Positions 1 through 8,655 of a stretch of 34,635 bases of DNA are shown here, in pieces (the first letter of the stretch is position 1; the number at the start of each line of letters is the position of its first letter). The DNA is taken from NCBI GenBank assembly GCA_016715995.1, contig JADJXF010000029.1, positions 1-34,635 on the forward strand, given 5' to 3'. This DNA is from Flavobacteriales bacterium (GTDB lineage Bacteria > Bacteroidota > Bacteroidia > Flavobacteriales_F > PHOS-HE28). Made by a program: the position numbers and the translations under genes. A model generated the notes under the pieces. That model was given only the letters and a program-made list of their open reading frames with translations, was not told the origin of the DNA and made no database searches.

Positions 1-2967
1 GCATCACCACCTCCTGCACCTTCGTGCGGATGCCCAGTTCGGCGAGCTTGTTGGTGGCAGCGTTGGGATACACGCGATTGCTGAGGAAGATGTACACCAC
101 GCCCTGCTCCGGATCGGCCCAGGCCATGGTGCCGGTGAAGCCCGTGTGCCCGAAGCTGGCATAGCTCACGCATTCGCAGGTGGGACCGCTTTTGCCATTG
201 CGCATGGGTTTGTCCCAACCCAGGCCGCGCCGGTTGCCCGCTCCGTTGGGCGCGCAGAACTGGCACCTGGTGAAGTCCTTCACCACGGCATCGCTCAGGT
301 AGCGCTGTCCGCCATAGGTGCCGCCATTGGCGAGCATCTGCATCACCTTGGCGAGGTCGTTGGCGCTGCCGAACAGTCCCGCATGGCCGGCCACGCCGCC
401 TTTCATCGCTGCGCCGGGATCATGCACGTCGCCCCACACCTGCCGCTGCCGAAAGGCCACATCGTACTCGGTTGGCGCGATGCGCTCCTTCGCGAAGCGC
501 TCGTACGGGCGGTAGGTGAGGGTGCTGGCGCCGAGCGGTGCGTAGAACGTCTCGCGCACGTACGCATCAAGCGGCTTGTCCGTGGTGCGTTCGATGACCT
601 CCTGCAGGAGGTAATAGCCCATGTCGCTGTACACGTAGTTGCCCTTGGCCTCGAGCGGCGTGTTCAGCACCCAGGTGAGAAGACTGTCGCGGTATTCGTT
701 GCGGATGTACAGACCATCAGCCACGCGCACGCCGTGGGTGGCGCTGCTGGTGTCGCTGGCCACGCCGGGTCTCAGTTTCCCATCCTTCAGCAGGCGGCTG
801 TAGAAAAGCGAGAACGCTTGAGCCCCGCCTGGTGCGTGAGGATGTCGCGCAGGTCCATGCGCGCATGGGCGGTGTGCTCGCCTTCGATCTCGGGGAGGTA
901 ATGGCCCAGCGGCTTGGCGAGGTCGAGCTTCCCTTCGTCCACCAGCTTCATGAGGGCGATGGTGGTGCTGGCCACCTTGGTGATGCTCGCCAGGTCGTAG
1001 AGGTCGTCGGTGCGCACGCGGCGCTGCTTCTCGTAGGTGCTGTGGCCGTATGCCTTGTTCCACACCACCTGTCCATCCACCGCCACCAGCACCTGCGCGC
1101 CGGGATAAGCCTGCGCCTTGATGCCGCCGTTCACGATGTCGTCGATGCCGCGCAGGGCTAACGTTTGCAGGCCGCGCTCCTCGGGCAGCGCGTAGCCCAT
1201 GCGGGCGATTGGCTCAAGCGCACGCCCGTCGCCGGCCTGGTAGAACGAAGAGGCGGTGATGGGCAGCTTCCCGCTCGTGCCGATGGCGCCGAAGAGCGCT
1301 TGCGCCACCAGGTCCTGCGTGTCGTCGTTCTCCTCGTATGCCACTACGATGCTGGCGAGGTGATGCGCACCGTAGGCCCGCGTGAGGCGGTAGGGATTGG
1401 CGAAAAGAGCCAGCACCGTGGGACGCCGCGCGGCGATCTCGCGCACGATGTCCATCGCCGTCTCAGGTATGCCGAAGTCGTTCTTCACGCGCCACGAGGT
1501 GCGGTGAACGCTCAAGATCACGCGGTCGTAGTCCTCCAGCGCGCGCAGCAACGCCATCAGGCTGTCCTTCTTCAATGCCTTATCGCAACGGAAGGACTTC
1601 ACATCGGCGTAGCGTTGCAAAGCGAGTTGGAACGTGTTGTTGAGCGAGTCGCCGATGACGACCGATGCGATGCGGGTGCCGGCGAGGTCGCGCAAGGGCA
1701 GCAGCTCTTGGTGATCGGCGAGCACGGTGATGGCACCCGCGTAGAGCTTCCGTCGGAGCGCTTCGCCCTGCCGGGTGTTGAGGTCATCACTCAATCCTTC
1801 CAATCGAACAGGCAGGTTCTTGCACAGGCCGGCCCATTCCTTGGCGCGCAGCACCTTCAGGCATTTGTGATCGATCACCACCGGGTCTAGTTCCTTATCA
1901 TCCACTGCCTTGCGGATGCGCTCGATGGCCTTCACGGGATCCTGCGGGAAGAGGAGCACGTCGTTGCCGGCCTGCAGCGCGCGCAGCTCGATCTCGCCCG
2001 GCTTGTCGGCGTTGGCCACGCCTTTCATGTTGAGCGCGTCGGTGAACACCAGGCCTTTGAAGCCAAGCTCGCGAGCAAGCAGGTCGCTCACGATGGGCCT
2101 GCTCAAGGTGCTCGGCATGCCCTTGTTGCTGTCCAGCGCGGGCACTTCGAGGTGCGCCACCATCATCGCGCTCAGTCCCTCATCCACGAGGCGCTGGAAG
2201 GGGTAGAGCTCGAGCGAATCGAGGCGGGTGCGGCTGTGCGGGATCAGCGGGAGCGTGTAGTGCGAATCGGTGTCCACGTCGCCGTGCCCGGGGAAGTGCT
2301 TCGCCGTGGCGATGACGCCGCCACGCTGCAGCCCCCGCATGTAGGCGATGCCCTTGCGCGCCACGTTGTCGCGGTCCTCGCCGAAGCTGCGGTCGTTGAT
2401 CACGGGGTTCGCGGGATTGTTGTTCACATCGACCACCGGGCTGAAGCTGACATGCACGCCGAGGCGCGTCATCTCCCGGGCGATCTCCTCGCCCATGGCC
2501 ATCACCAGCGAATCGTCGCGCAGGGCGCCGAGCGCCATCTGGCGCGGGAAGCGGAGCGTGCTGTCGAGGCGCATGGCCAGGCCCCATTCCAGGTCCATGC
2601 CGAGCAGCAGCGGCGTGCGCGCGGCGGATTGGTAGCGGTTGGTGAGCCTCGCCTGCCGCGCGGGACCGCCTTGGAAGAAGATGAGCCCGCCGATGTTGCG
2701 CTCGCGGATGAGCTGCTCGGTCTCCGCTTCATGCTTCGCATCCTTGTTGCTGTACGCCGCCACCATCATCAGCTGCGCGATGCGCTCATCGAGGGAGAGC
2801 GTGCTGAGCACCGAATCGGCCCATGGCGTGGCGTTGCTTAGGAAGGGTGGGGGGATGCCCTGCCCGCGGGGAACGACCGGTTCGCCGGTGGTTATACGGG
2901 GCGCGGTGCCGCCGATGGTGAGAAGACCGGAACAGGCCAGAAGGAGCGGTAGGAACTGCTGTTTCAT
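1..2967 (-). CDS. GH3 beta-N-acetylhexosaminidase / serine hydrolase fusion, frameshifted, 3' end outside window
   Basis: Two-domain exported enzyme. Residues about 50-390 form a NagZ-type glycoside hydrolase 3 domain: KHFPGHGDVDTDSH at 223-236 carries the family Asp/His dyad, and VFTDALNMKG places the likely nucleophile at Asp310. A C-terminal beta-lactamase/DD-peptidase-like domain has SITK (Ser661, Lys664), a YSD motif and a late HTG motif. The N-terminus contains LLAC (Cys12), so it may be a lipoprotein. The family presumably trims peptidoglycan or muropeptides in the periplasm. The first frame ends at 787, but the other frame reads without a stop from about 815 to base 1 with family-like sequence (HDPGAAMKGGVAGHAGLFG, FGHTGFTGT). 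One missing base near 817 would restore AGLKAFSLFYSRLLKDG. I therefore treat it as one gene with an indel, about 980 residues, continuing beyond base 1. Start: ATG at 2967, about 10 bases after a TAnnTTcG box. Function follows from family knowledge; the indel repair is inference. Confidence 0.88.
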
Positions 2968-2977
2968 GCGTTGCGCG

Positions 2978-2985
2978 CGAAGCTA
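2978..2985 (-). promoter_or_regulatory. Putative -7 box TAGCTTCG upstream of the GH3 gene
   Basis: The minus strand reads TAGCTTCG, close to the Bacteroidota -7 consensus TAnnTTTG, and ends 10 bases before the ATG. No clear -33 TTG is visible. It is supported mainly because similar boxes sit at similar distances before several other genes here. Confidence 0.35.
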
Positions 2986-3016
2986 CCCGGGGCATTCAGG
3001 GTGCTTCGGACACGAA

Positions 3017-3056
3017 CCGCGCCAGTTTTGAACACGGCGCATGCGCACTGGCGCGG
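3017..3056. repeat. 9-bp inverted repeat enclosing a GCGCATGCGC palindrome
   Basis: CCGCGCCAG at 3017-3025 is the exact reverse complement of CTGGCGCGG at 3048-3056. The 22-base spacer holds the perfect 10-base palindrome GCGCATGCGC (3037-3046). It lies 50-90 bases upstream of the GH3 start, where an operator would be expected, but no T-run supports a terminator. Confidence 0.5.
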
Positions 3057-3564
3057 CTCTCTTCCATCAACTCGACGCATGCACAGCGTGGTATGCGGCG
3101 CGGCGAAGAAGAATCAACACACGCTCACGCCAGCGGATCTGCAGGCACCAGCTCCGGGTACGAGCGGATCGCTCGCGCCCTGCACATTGCCGATGCCATC
3201 CTTGCCGAGCACCTTGGCGGCCGGGCTGAAGCCCGATGCTTCTGCTGAAGCATGGGACCTGCTCGCTCCGCATGGCTTTACGGCCCCGGAGCGGATCAGG
3301 GCAGTCAACGTGCTAACTCGGCCGTTGAGACCTGCAGGGTTTTGAACGGTACGGTCCGCCTTCCCATTGGCCTTGCCCGGCCGACGGCTCCGGTTCAGGC
3401 TTCATCCGCCAGGTCTTGTCGTTCGGCGAATTGCCTTCGTCGGGGGCCGATGGTCATTAAACCAATGGCCGCCCTCCGCATCGGAGCGAATGTCACTTTT
3501 GTGTGAACCCAGCATCAACCGGGCGTTCCCTGACTCGGAGGAACCTGAACCAAAACCAAGTCGA

Positions 3565-5064
3565 ATGATTATCCGGAAGCATCTGTTGCCGCTTGCGCTT
3601 ACCATAGTTGCAGGTGCCGCACAGGCCCAATTCGATGGCTTCGCGCTGTACAATCTCGGCAATGCCACCACGGCCCGTTTGATCAACGCCAACCAGCAGA
3701 TCGCCTACACGTGGAACTGCCCCACGACTTTCAGCTACGCCATGGCGCTCAAGCCCAATGGCAACCTCGTGCGCTCCGCCGTGAACAGCGGCAATCAGAT
3801 CAACACCGCTGCAGGCAGCGGGCTTGTGCAGGAGTTGAATCCGCAGGGCCAGGTGGTTTGGTCCTTCACCTACTCTTCCGCTGATTACGTGACGCACCAT
3901 GATGCGTGCCTGATGCCGAACGGCAACGTGCTGCTGCTCGCCTACGTGCGCAAGACGGTCGCCGAGTTGCAGGCGATGGGCTACTCGGGCAGCAGCGCGA
4001 AGTACCCGGGGCGCATCATCGAGATCCAGCCCACGGGCAACACGGCGCAGATCGTCTGGCAATGGGAGCTTGCCGATCGCTTCATTCAATACGTGGACGC
4101 GAACAAACCGAATTACATGCCCATTGCCGAGAACCCGCACCGCCTGAACATCAACGTCGCGATCTCTGGGGGAGGCGGACCAGGAGGTGGGATTGACTGG
4201 TTCCATGAGAACGGTATCGACTACAACGAGGAACTGGATCAGATCGCCTTCAGCGCGCGTTACCTGAGCGAGATCTTCATCATTGACCACAGCACCACCA
4301 CCGCTGAGGCAGCCGGTCACACGGGCGGCAACGCGGGGCGCGGCGGCGACTTCCTCTTCCGCTGGGGTAAGCCAGCCAATTACGGCGTCACCGGCACGCA
4401 GCGTATCCCTGCTGCGGTGCATGATGTGAAGTGGGTGCGTGGCGGCGCGATGGACGGCTGGATTTCCTTCTTCAACAACAGCGGCGGCGGCAACAACACC
4501 TCCACGGTGGATGCGATCAACCCGACTCGCATTGACTACAACTACCCGTGGACACCGGGGACGGTTTGGGGACCCGCCACATATGAGTTCCGCCACACCT
4601 GCCTGGCTTTTGCCGGCGGTCAGAGCGCGGGTGAGATCATGCCCAACGGCAACGTGTTCGCTGCTCCAAGCGGGCAGTACATGTACGAGGTGAACAGCAG
4701 CAACCAAGTGATTTGGCAGTATAACGCTGGTCCGCAACGGGCCTTCCGCTACACTTGCGACCATCCGGGCATCATTGACCTGCTCAATGATCCCTGCGGC
4801 GTCACCACCGACGTGCTGACGCCAGAGGAGGAGGCCGCCTTCAGCATGTTCCCGAACCCGGCGCAGCAGCAAGTGAGCCTCCAAGGCGTGGATGTGGAAA
4901 CCTTGCGCGCCTTCGTGGTGCACGATGCTGGCGGCCGCGCCGTGAAGCGCGCCCTGCCCGGATGGACCATTGATGTGGGTGACCTGCCCGAGGGGATGTA
5001 CACCGTGGTGCTCGAGCACAGCACCGGCGAACGCCAGGCCCGCAAGCTCGTGGTGGCGCGCTGA
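3565..5064 (+). CDS. Secreted arylsulfotransferase-like (ASST) protein with type A T9SS tail
   Basis: 499 residues. A signal peptide covers residues 1-22 (hydrophobic run ending AQAQ). The body resembles the arylsulfotransferase beta-propeller family: repeated blade-like phrases such as ALKPNGNLV, HHDACLMPNGNVLLLAY and IMPNGNVFAAPSG, plus DWFHENGIDYNEELDQ, IFIIDHS and AVHDVKWV, where His residues match the usual active-site positions. Residues about 425-499 are a type A T9SS sorting domain (FSMFPNPAQQQVSL ... LPEGMYTVVLE ... RKLVVAR). The frame is open further upstream, but the ATG at 3565 is chosen because the signal peptide begins there. It is the first of three closely packed T9SS cargo genes, with 7 bases to the next. 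True sulfotransferase activity is not certain; many Bacteroidota members of this fold are uncharacterised. Confidence 0.85.
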   Translation: MIIRKHLLPLALTIVAGAAQAQFDGFALYNLGNATTARLINANQQIAYTWNCPTTFSYAMALKPNGNLVRSAVNSGNQINTAAGSGLVQELNPQGQVVWSFTYSSADYVTHHDACLMPNGNVLLLAYVRKTVAELQAMGYSGSSAKYPGRIIEIQPTGNTAQIVWQWELADRFIQYVDANKPNYMPIAENPHRLNINVAISGGGGPGGGIDWFHENGIDYNEELDQIAFSARYLSEIFIIDHSTTTAEAAGHTGGNAGRGGDFLFRWGKPANYGVTGTQRIPAAVHDVKWVRGGAMDGWISFFNNSGGGNNTSTVDAINPTRIDYNYPWTPGTVWGPATYEFRHTCLAFAGGQSAGEIMPNGNVFAAPSGQYMYEVNSSNQVIWQYNAGPQRAFRYTCDHPGIIDLLNDPCGVTTDVLTPEEEAAFSMFPNPAQQQVSLQGVDVETLRAFVVHDAGGRAVKRALPGWTIDVGDLPEGMYTVVLEHSTGERQARKLVVAR

Positions 5065-5071
5065 TCGGCCG

Positions 5072-7333
5072 ATGGCCCCGCGCGCGCTGTCCCTGGCCTT
5101 GCTGCTGATCGCAGCACGCAGCCTCGCGCAACCCGCGCTCTTCGACCTGGCCAGCGTGCGCGAGATCAAGCTGCGTTTCGCACAGGCCGATTGGCGCGCG
5201 CAATTGGAGGCGCTCTACGTGCAGGGCGACGACGGAAGGCTCATCGGCGACATTGAGATCGATGGCACCCAGCTGCCCGATGTGGCCGTGCGCTTCAAGG
5301 GATACAGCTCGTACAGCGCCGGCCGCGTGAAGAACCCCTTCAACATCGACCTGAACGCGGTTCACGATGGACAGGGCTACCAAGGCTTCAACAAGATCAA
5401 GCTCAGCAACGTCTTCCAGGACCCCAGCTTCCTGCGCGAAGTGCTCACCTACGAGATCGCGCGGCAGTACATGCCCGCATCGCGCGCCGCTTATGCCAAC
5501 GTGTGGGTGAACGACACGTTGCTGGGCCTGTACAACGTGGTTGAGGATGTGGGCCGCGACTTCGTGCAGGAGCATTTCGGCTCGCGCGACGGCAGCTTCT
5601 TCAAGGGAAACCCGCCCACAGTCGATCTCACCGGCGAGAACTGCAGCCTCAGCGATGCCTTGGGTTACGACAGCGCGAACTACTACAACCTCTACAGCAT
5701 CCAGAGCGATCATGGCTGGAGCCACCTGTTGGAGCTTATCGACGCCTTGAACCAGCACCCCGAACGGATCGACACCGTGCTGAACGTGGACCGCGCGCTG
5801 TGGATGCACGCGCTCAACTATGCGCTGATCAACTTCGACAGCTATGTGGGCTACGCGCAGAACTACTACCTGTACCGCGATGCCGATGGCCTGTGGAATA
5901 CGATCCCATGGGACATGAACATGAGCTTCGGCGCGTTCCGCCTCACCGATGCGAGCACCTACTGGAACGGCTTCAGCATCACGCAGGCCATGAGCATCGA
6001 TCCCATGAGCCACTACAATGGGGTGAGCGTTTTCCCGCGCCCGCTGATCCGCAGCCTGCTGCAGGATCCCATGCGCCGCCGCATGTACATCGCGCACATC
6101 CGTGCCATCCTCGAGGATCAAGTGGCGAGCGGGGACATGGGCCAACTGGCGCAGCAGATCCGCGCGGTGATCGACCCGCATGTGCAAGCCGACACGAACA
6201 AGTTCTACAGCTACCAGGGCTTCCTCGACAACCTGAACGAACAGGTGAGCTTCACAATCGCCTACCCGGGCCTGGCGCAGCTCATGAATGGCCGCATCGC
6301 CTACATGCAGACCTATCCGGGCTTCACCGGCCACCCGGCCATCGGTGCCGTGCAATACGCTCCATTCGACATTGGCGAGGGCCAACCGATCACCGTCACG
6401 AGCCAGGTGAGCGGAGCAGACACCGTCTTCATCGCATACCGGTTCTCCAATCTTGGCGTGTTCGAGCGCACGGCCATGCTCGATGACGGTTTGCACGGCG
6501 ATGGCGCAGCAGGGGATGGCACTTATGGAGCCAGCTTTATCGCCTCCGCCAACCTGATTGAATACTACCTCTATGCGGAGAACGCCACGGCGGGTGAATT
6601 CTCGCCGCGCGGCGCCGCGTACCGCACGCACCGGATCTTCACGCGTCTCTCTCCTGGGGCCTTGGTGATCAACGAGCTCATGGCCGACAACCGCCTGTAT
6701 CCCGATGCCAGCGGTGCAACCGGCGATTGGATTGAGCTATACAACGCGAGCGGGAGCACCATCTCCACGGCAGGTCTCTATCTGAGTGATGACCCGGCCG
6801 ACCCGGAGAAATGGTTCATGTCGGCCTTCACCCTCGCGCCGGGCGAGTACCTCATGCTCTGGGCCGACGAACGCGAGGGCATCGATGACTACCACACGAA
6901 CTTCAAGCTCGATGCGGAAGGCGAAACGCTGATGCTCTCGTACGCCGGTGGCGATGTGCTGGATCAGGTCAACTACGGGGCACAGTACCCGATTTATTCC
7001 TGGGCGCGTTCGCCCAACGGCACGGGCGAATTCAAGCGGATGGCACCCACGTTCAAGGGCTACAATCATCCAGCCGCTGGCTTCGATCCCGATGCGGCCT
7101 TCCAGCTCTGGCCCAATCCGGCCTCCACCCAGGTGCATGCCTTCATTGATCGCGATGGCGCCTTTGAGATTGAGGTCTTCCGTGCCGATGGACGGCGAAT
7201 GGCGGGGCCGATTAAACTCAGCAGCCGCCAATTGGTCGAAGTGGATGCTTACGGGCTGTCCGCCGGCCATTATACCCTGCGCGCGCGCTTCAGCGACGCC
7301 ACCCTCAGCAAACCCTTCATCATCATCCCATGA
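5072..7333 (+). CDS. CotH kinase family protein with lamin-tail domain and type A T9SS tail
   Basis: 753 residues, signal peptide 1-20 (ending SLAQ). Residues about 30-400 match CotH: VAVRFKGYSSY with KNPFNIDLN, FNKIKLSNVFQDPSFLRE, and the metal-binding-like IPWDMNMSFG around Asp281/Asn283. CotH proteins are atypical secreted protein kinases, best known from spore coats; the role in Bacteroidota is unknown. Residues about 527-665 form a lamin-tail (LTD) domain (VINELMADN, DWIELYNAS, GLYLSDDP, EGETLMLSY), a common adhesion-like module. Residues about 670-753 are a type A T9SS domain (FQLWPNPASTQ ... LSAGHYTLRA). The start lies 7 bases after the previous stop, and the stop overlaps the next start as ATGA at 7330-7333. 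Co-transcription with both neighbours is therefore likely. Confidence 0.9.
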   Translation: MAPRALSLALLLIAARSLAQPALFDLASVREIKLRFAQADWRAQLEALYVQGDDGRLIGDIEIDGTQLPDVAVRFKGYSSYSAGRVKNPFNIDLNAVHDGQGYQGFNKIKLSNVFQDPSFLREVLTYEIARQYMPASRAAYANVWVNDTLLGLYNVVEDVGRDFVQEHFGSRDGSFFKGNPPTVDLTGENCSLSDALGYDSANYYNLYSIQSDHGWSHLLELIDALNQHPERIDTVLNVDRALWMHALNYALINFDSYVGYAQNYYLYRDADGLWNTIPWDMNMSFGAFRLTDASTYWNGFSITQAMSIDPMSHYNGVSVFPRPLIRSLLQDPMRRRMYIAHIRAILEDQVASGDMGQLAQQIRAVIDPHVQADTNKFYSYQGFLDNLNEQVSFTIAYPGLAQLMNGRIAYMQTYPGFTGHPAIGAVQYAPFDIGEGQPITVTSQVSGADTVFIAYRFSNLGVFERTAMLDDGLHGDGAAGDGTYGASFIASANLIEYYLYAENATAGEFSPRGAAYRTHRIFTRLSPGALVINELMADNRLYPDASGATGDWIELYNASGSTISTAGLYLSDDPADPEKWFMSAFTLAPGEYLMLWADEREGIDDYHTNFKLDAEGETLMLSYAGGDVLDQVNYGAQYPIYSWARSPNGTGEFKRMAPTFKGYNHPAAGFDPDAAFQLWPNPASTQVHAFIDRDGAFEIEVFRADGRRMAGPIKLSSRQLVEVDAYGLSAGHYTLRARFSDATLSKPFIIIP

Positions 7334-8539
7334 AACACCTGTTGACCCCCCTTGCTTTCGCAGCAACGTTCTCCTTGCAGGCGCAAACCTTCACCACCTG
7401 GACCACCGCCGATGGTCTGCCCACAAACGACATTCGTGACTTAGCACTCGCGTTGAACGGCCTTTGGCTTGCTACCGATGCCGGCGTAGTCCGACAACTT
7501 GGCATCACTTTTACAACATACACGACTGCCTCTCACCCCGGGTTGGCCAGCGATGATGTGTATGCCATTGCCGTTGTGGCAAATGGTGACGTGTGGGTTG
7601 GTACCGACTTCGGTGCAAGCCGGTGGGATGGATTCGTATGGACCACCTTTACTACTGCAGATGGCCTTAGCGACAATGAGGTCAAGAACATCAAGCAGGC
7701 ACCTAATGGCGACATCTGGTTCGCCACGATCAACGGCGCTACACGATACAGCGGAAGCACATTCACGGCATTCGGTTCACCAAGCATCCCATTCGGAGGC
7801 ACGACGCATGTGTCCTTCGCGAGCAATGGCGATGTCCTACTCAGTGGCGGCTTGGGCGGTGTGATTATCTACAATGGAAGCACTTTCACGGCTATCACTA
7901 CGGCTAATGGGTTGCTCAGCAATCGCGTCCGCAGCATCGCAGTCGATGCGCAACAGAATAAATGGGTGGGCACCGCTGATGGAATCTCGGTGCTAGATGC
8001 GGGCAATGCGCACGTGGCCGATCATGAGAACGTCTTCATCCTGCCGCCGCCCGATGAACTCAACCCCATCTCCGACATGCTCGTAGATAATTGGGGACGA
8101 ATCTGGGCCGGTGTACGTGGACTATCTCGTAACCGAAGGTGGTCTAAGTTTATATGCTAACGGAACTTGGAGCCAGTATGAGGAGAGCGATGGCCTGGCT
8201 GGTCCGAACGTACGCCGATTGCTAAAAGACGGGAACGGTAATATCCTGGTAGCCACCAGCACTGGTTACACGCATATCATCAACATTTACAATGGTGTTC
8301 CGGAACGCGCGGCCGATTCCTTCCGTCTCGTTCCCAATCCGGCAAACGCCTTCGTGGATGTGATGCTCGACGAGGCCATTTCCAATGCCACGGTGGGTGT
8401 GCTCGATGCCAGTGGGCGCGTGGTGATCCAGGAGCGCCTAAGCGGCCAGCGCCTTCGCTTCGATGTGAGCATGCTCCAGGCGGGCCTGTACTTCATGCGA
8501 ATCGGTGACCGGGCCGTCAGGTTCGCGGTGGAGCGTTGA
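7330..8539 (+). CDS. Two-component-regulator-type propeller protein with type A T9SS tail, frameshifted
   Basis: Signal peptide MKHLL...LQAQ (1-19), then repeated propeller blades of the Reg_prop type: TTADGLPTNDIRDLA, NGDVWVGTDFGASRW, TTADGLSDNEVKNI, NGDIWFATINGATRY, TTANGLLSNRVRSIA, QQNKWVGTADGISVL. The first frame stops at 8160. The next frame (from about 8111) continues the last blades (TEGGLSLYANGTW, ESDGLAGPNVRRLL) and ends in a type A T9SS domain (FRLVPNPANAF ... LQAGLYFMRIG) at 8539. Two bases missing from the GT repeat at 8110-8115 would join them as IWAGVYVDYLVTEGGLS, giving about 403 residues. By eye the propeller part (to about 8290) is less GC-rich than its neighbours. Such propellers usually occur in hybrid sensor kinases; here there is no kinase and the protein is secreted. 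It overlaps the CotH gene by ATGA. Confidence 0.8.
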
Positions 8540-8556
8540 TAACTAGCGGTTGACTT

Positions 8557-8589
8557 GGAGCGCGGTCCGCAAGGCCGCGCTCCTATTTT
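8557..8589 (+). terminator. Rho-independent terminator after the three-gene T9SS cargo cluster
   Basis: GGAGCGCGG (8557-8565) pairs perfectly with CCGCGCTCC (8575-8583). Inside, CC-GCAA-GG adds two more pairs and a GNRA-type tetraloop around one bulged T. TATTTT follows. It begins 18 bases after the stop codon at 8539. The T-run itself (TATTTTCC, 8584-8591) resembles a -7 box for the downstream helicase. Confidence 0.85.
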
Positions 8590-8655
8590 CCGCCCCGTGC
8601 CGGCGACGGTTTTCCCGTCAGTGACAGCCGGAGCCGAATAGATGAGCCATGAAGG

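Larger units (their letters stand above)
2968..3564. other. 597-base intergenic stretch with clustered stem-loops, no convincing gene
   Basis: No open frame here resembles a known protein; the short frames on both strands look like chance GC-driven openings. The DNA does contain several perfect or near-perfect inverted repeats: 3017-3025 with 3048-3056; CGAGCG-gat-CGCTCG at 3161-3175; ATGCTTC-TGCT-GAAGCAT at 3236-3253, which extends to CCC/GGG around one bulged G; GCTCCG 3265-3270 with CGGAGC 3287-3292; TCAACG 3305-3310 with CGTTGA 3323-3328. None is followed by a convincing T-run. A CACTTTTG at about 3495 is one base off a -7 box and could drive the gene at 3565. A structured RNA or a long 5' leader is possible, but I recognise no known RNA family. 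Confidence 0.4.

Noticed and set aside
2971..3345. Possible small protein genes in the gap before the ASST-like gene (both strands)
   Set aside because: Frames have no plausible start context or recognisable composition, and overlap the stem-loop cluster; not enough to call a gene.
3493..5169. 558-codon open frame antisense to the ASST-like gene
   Set aside because: It has no signal, domain or family-like motif and mirrors the codon positions of a convincing gene on the other strand; high-GC codon use opens such frames.
4841..6631. 596-codon open frame antisense to the CotH gene
   Set aside because: Low-complexity Val/His/Ala/Arg translation typical of a shadow frame; the plus strand has clear CotH, LTD and sorting motifs.
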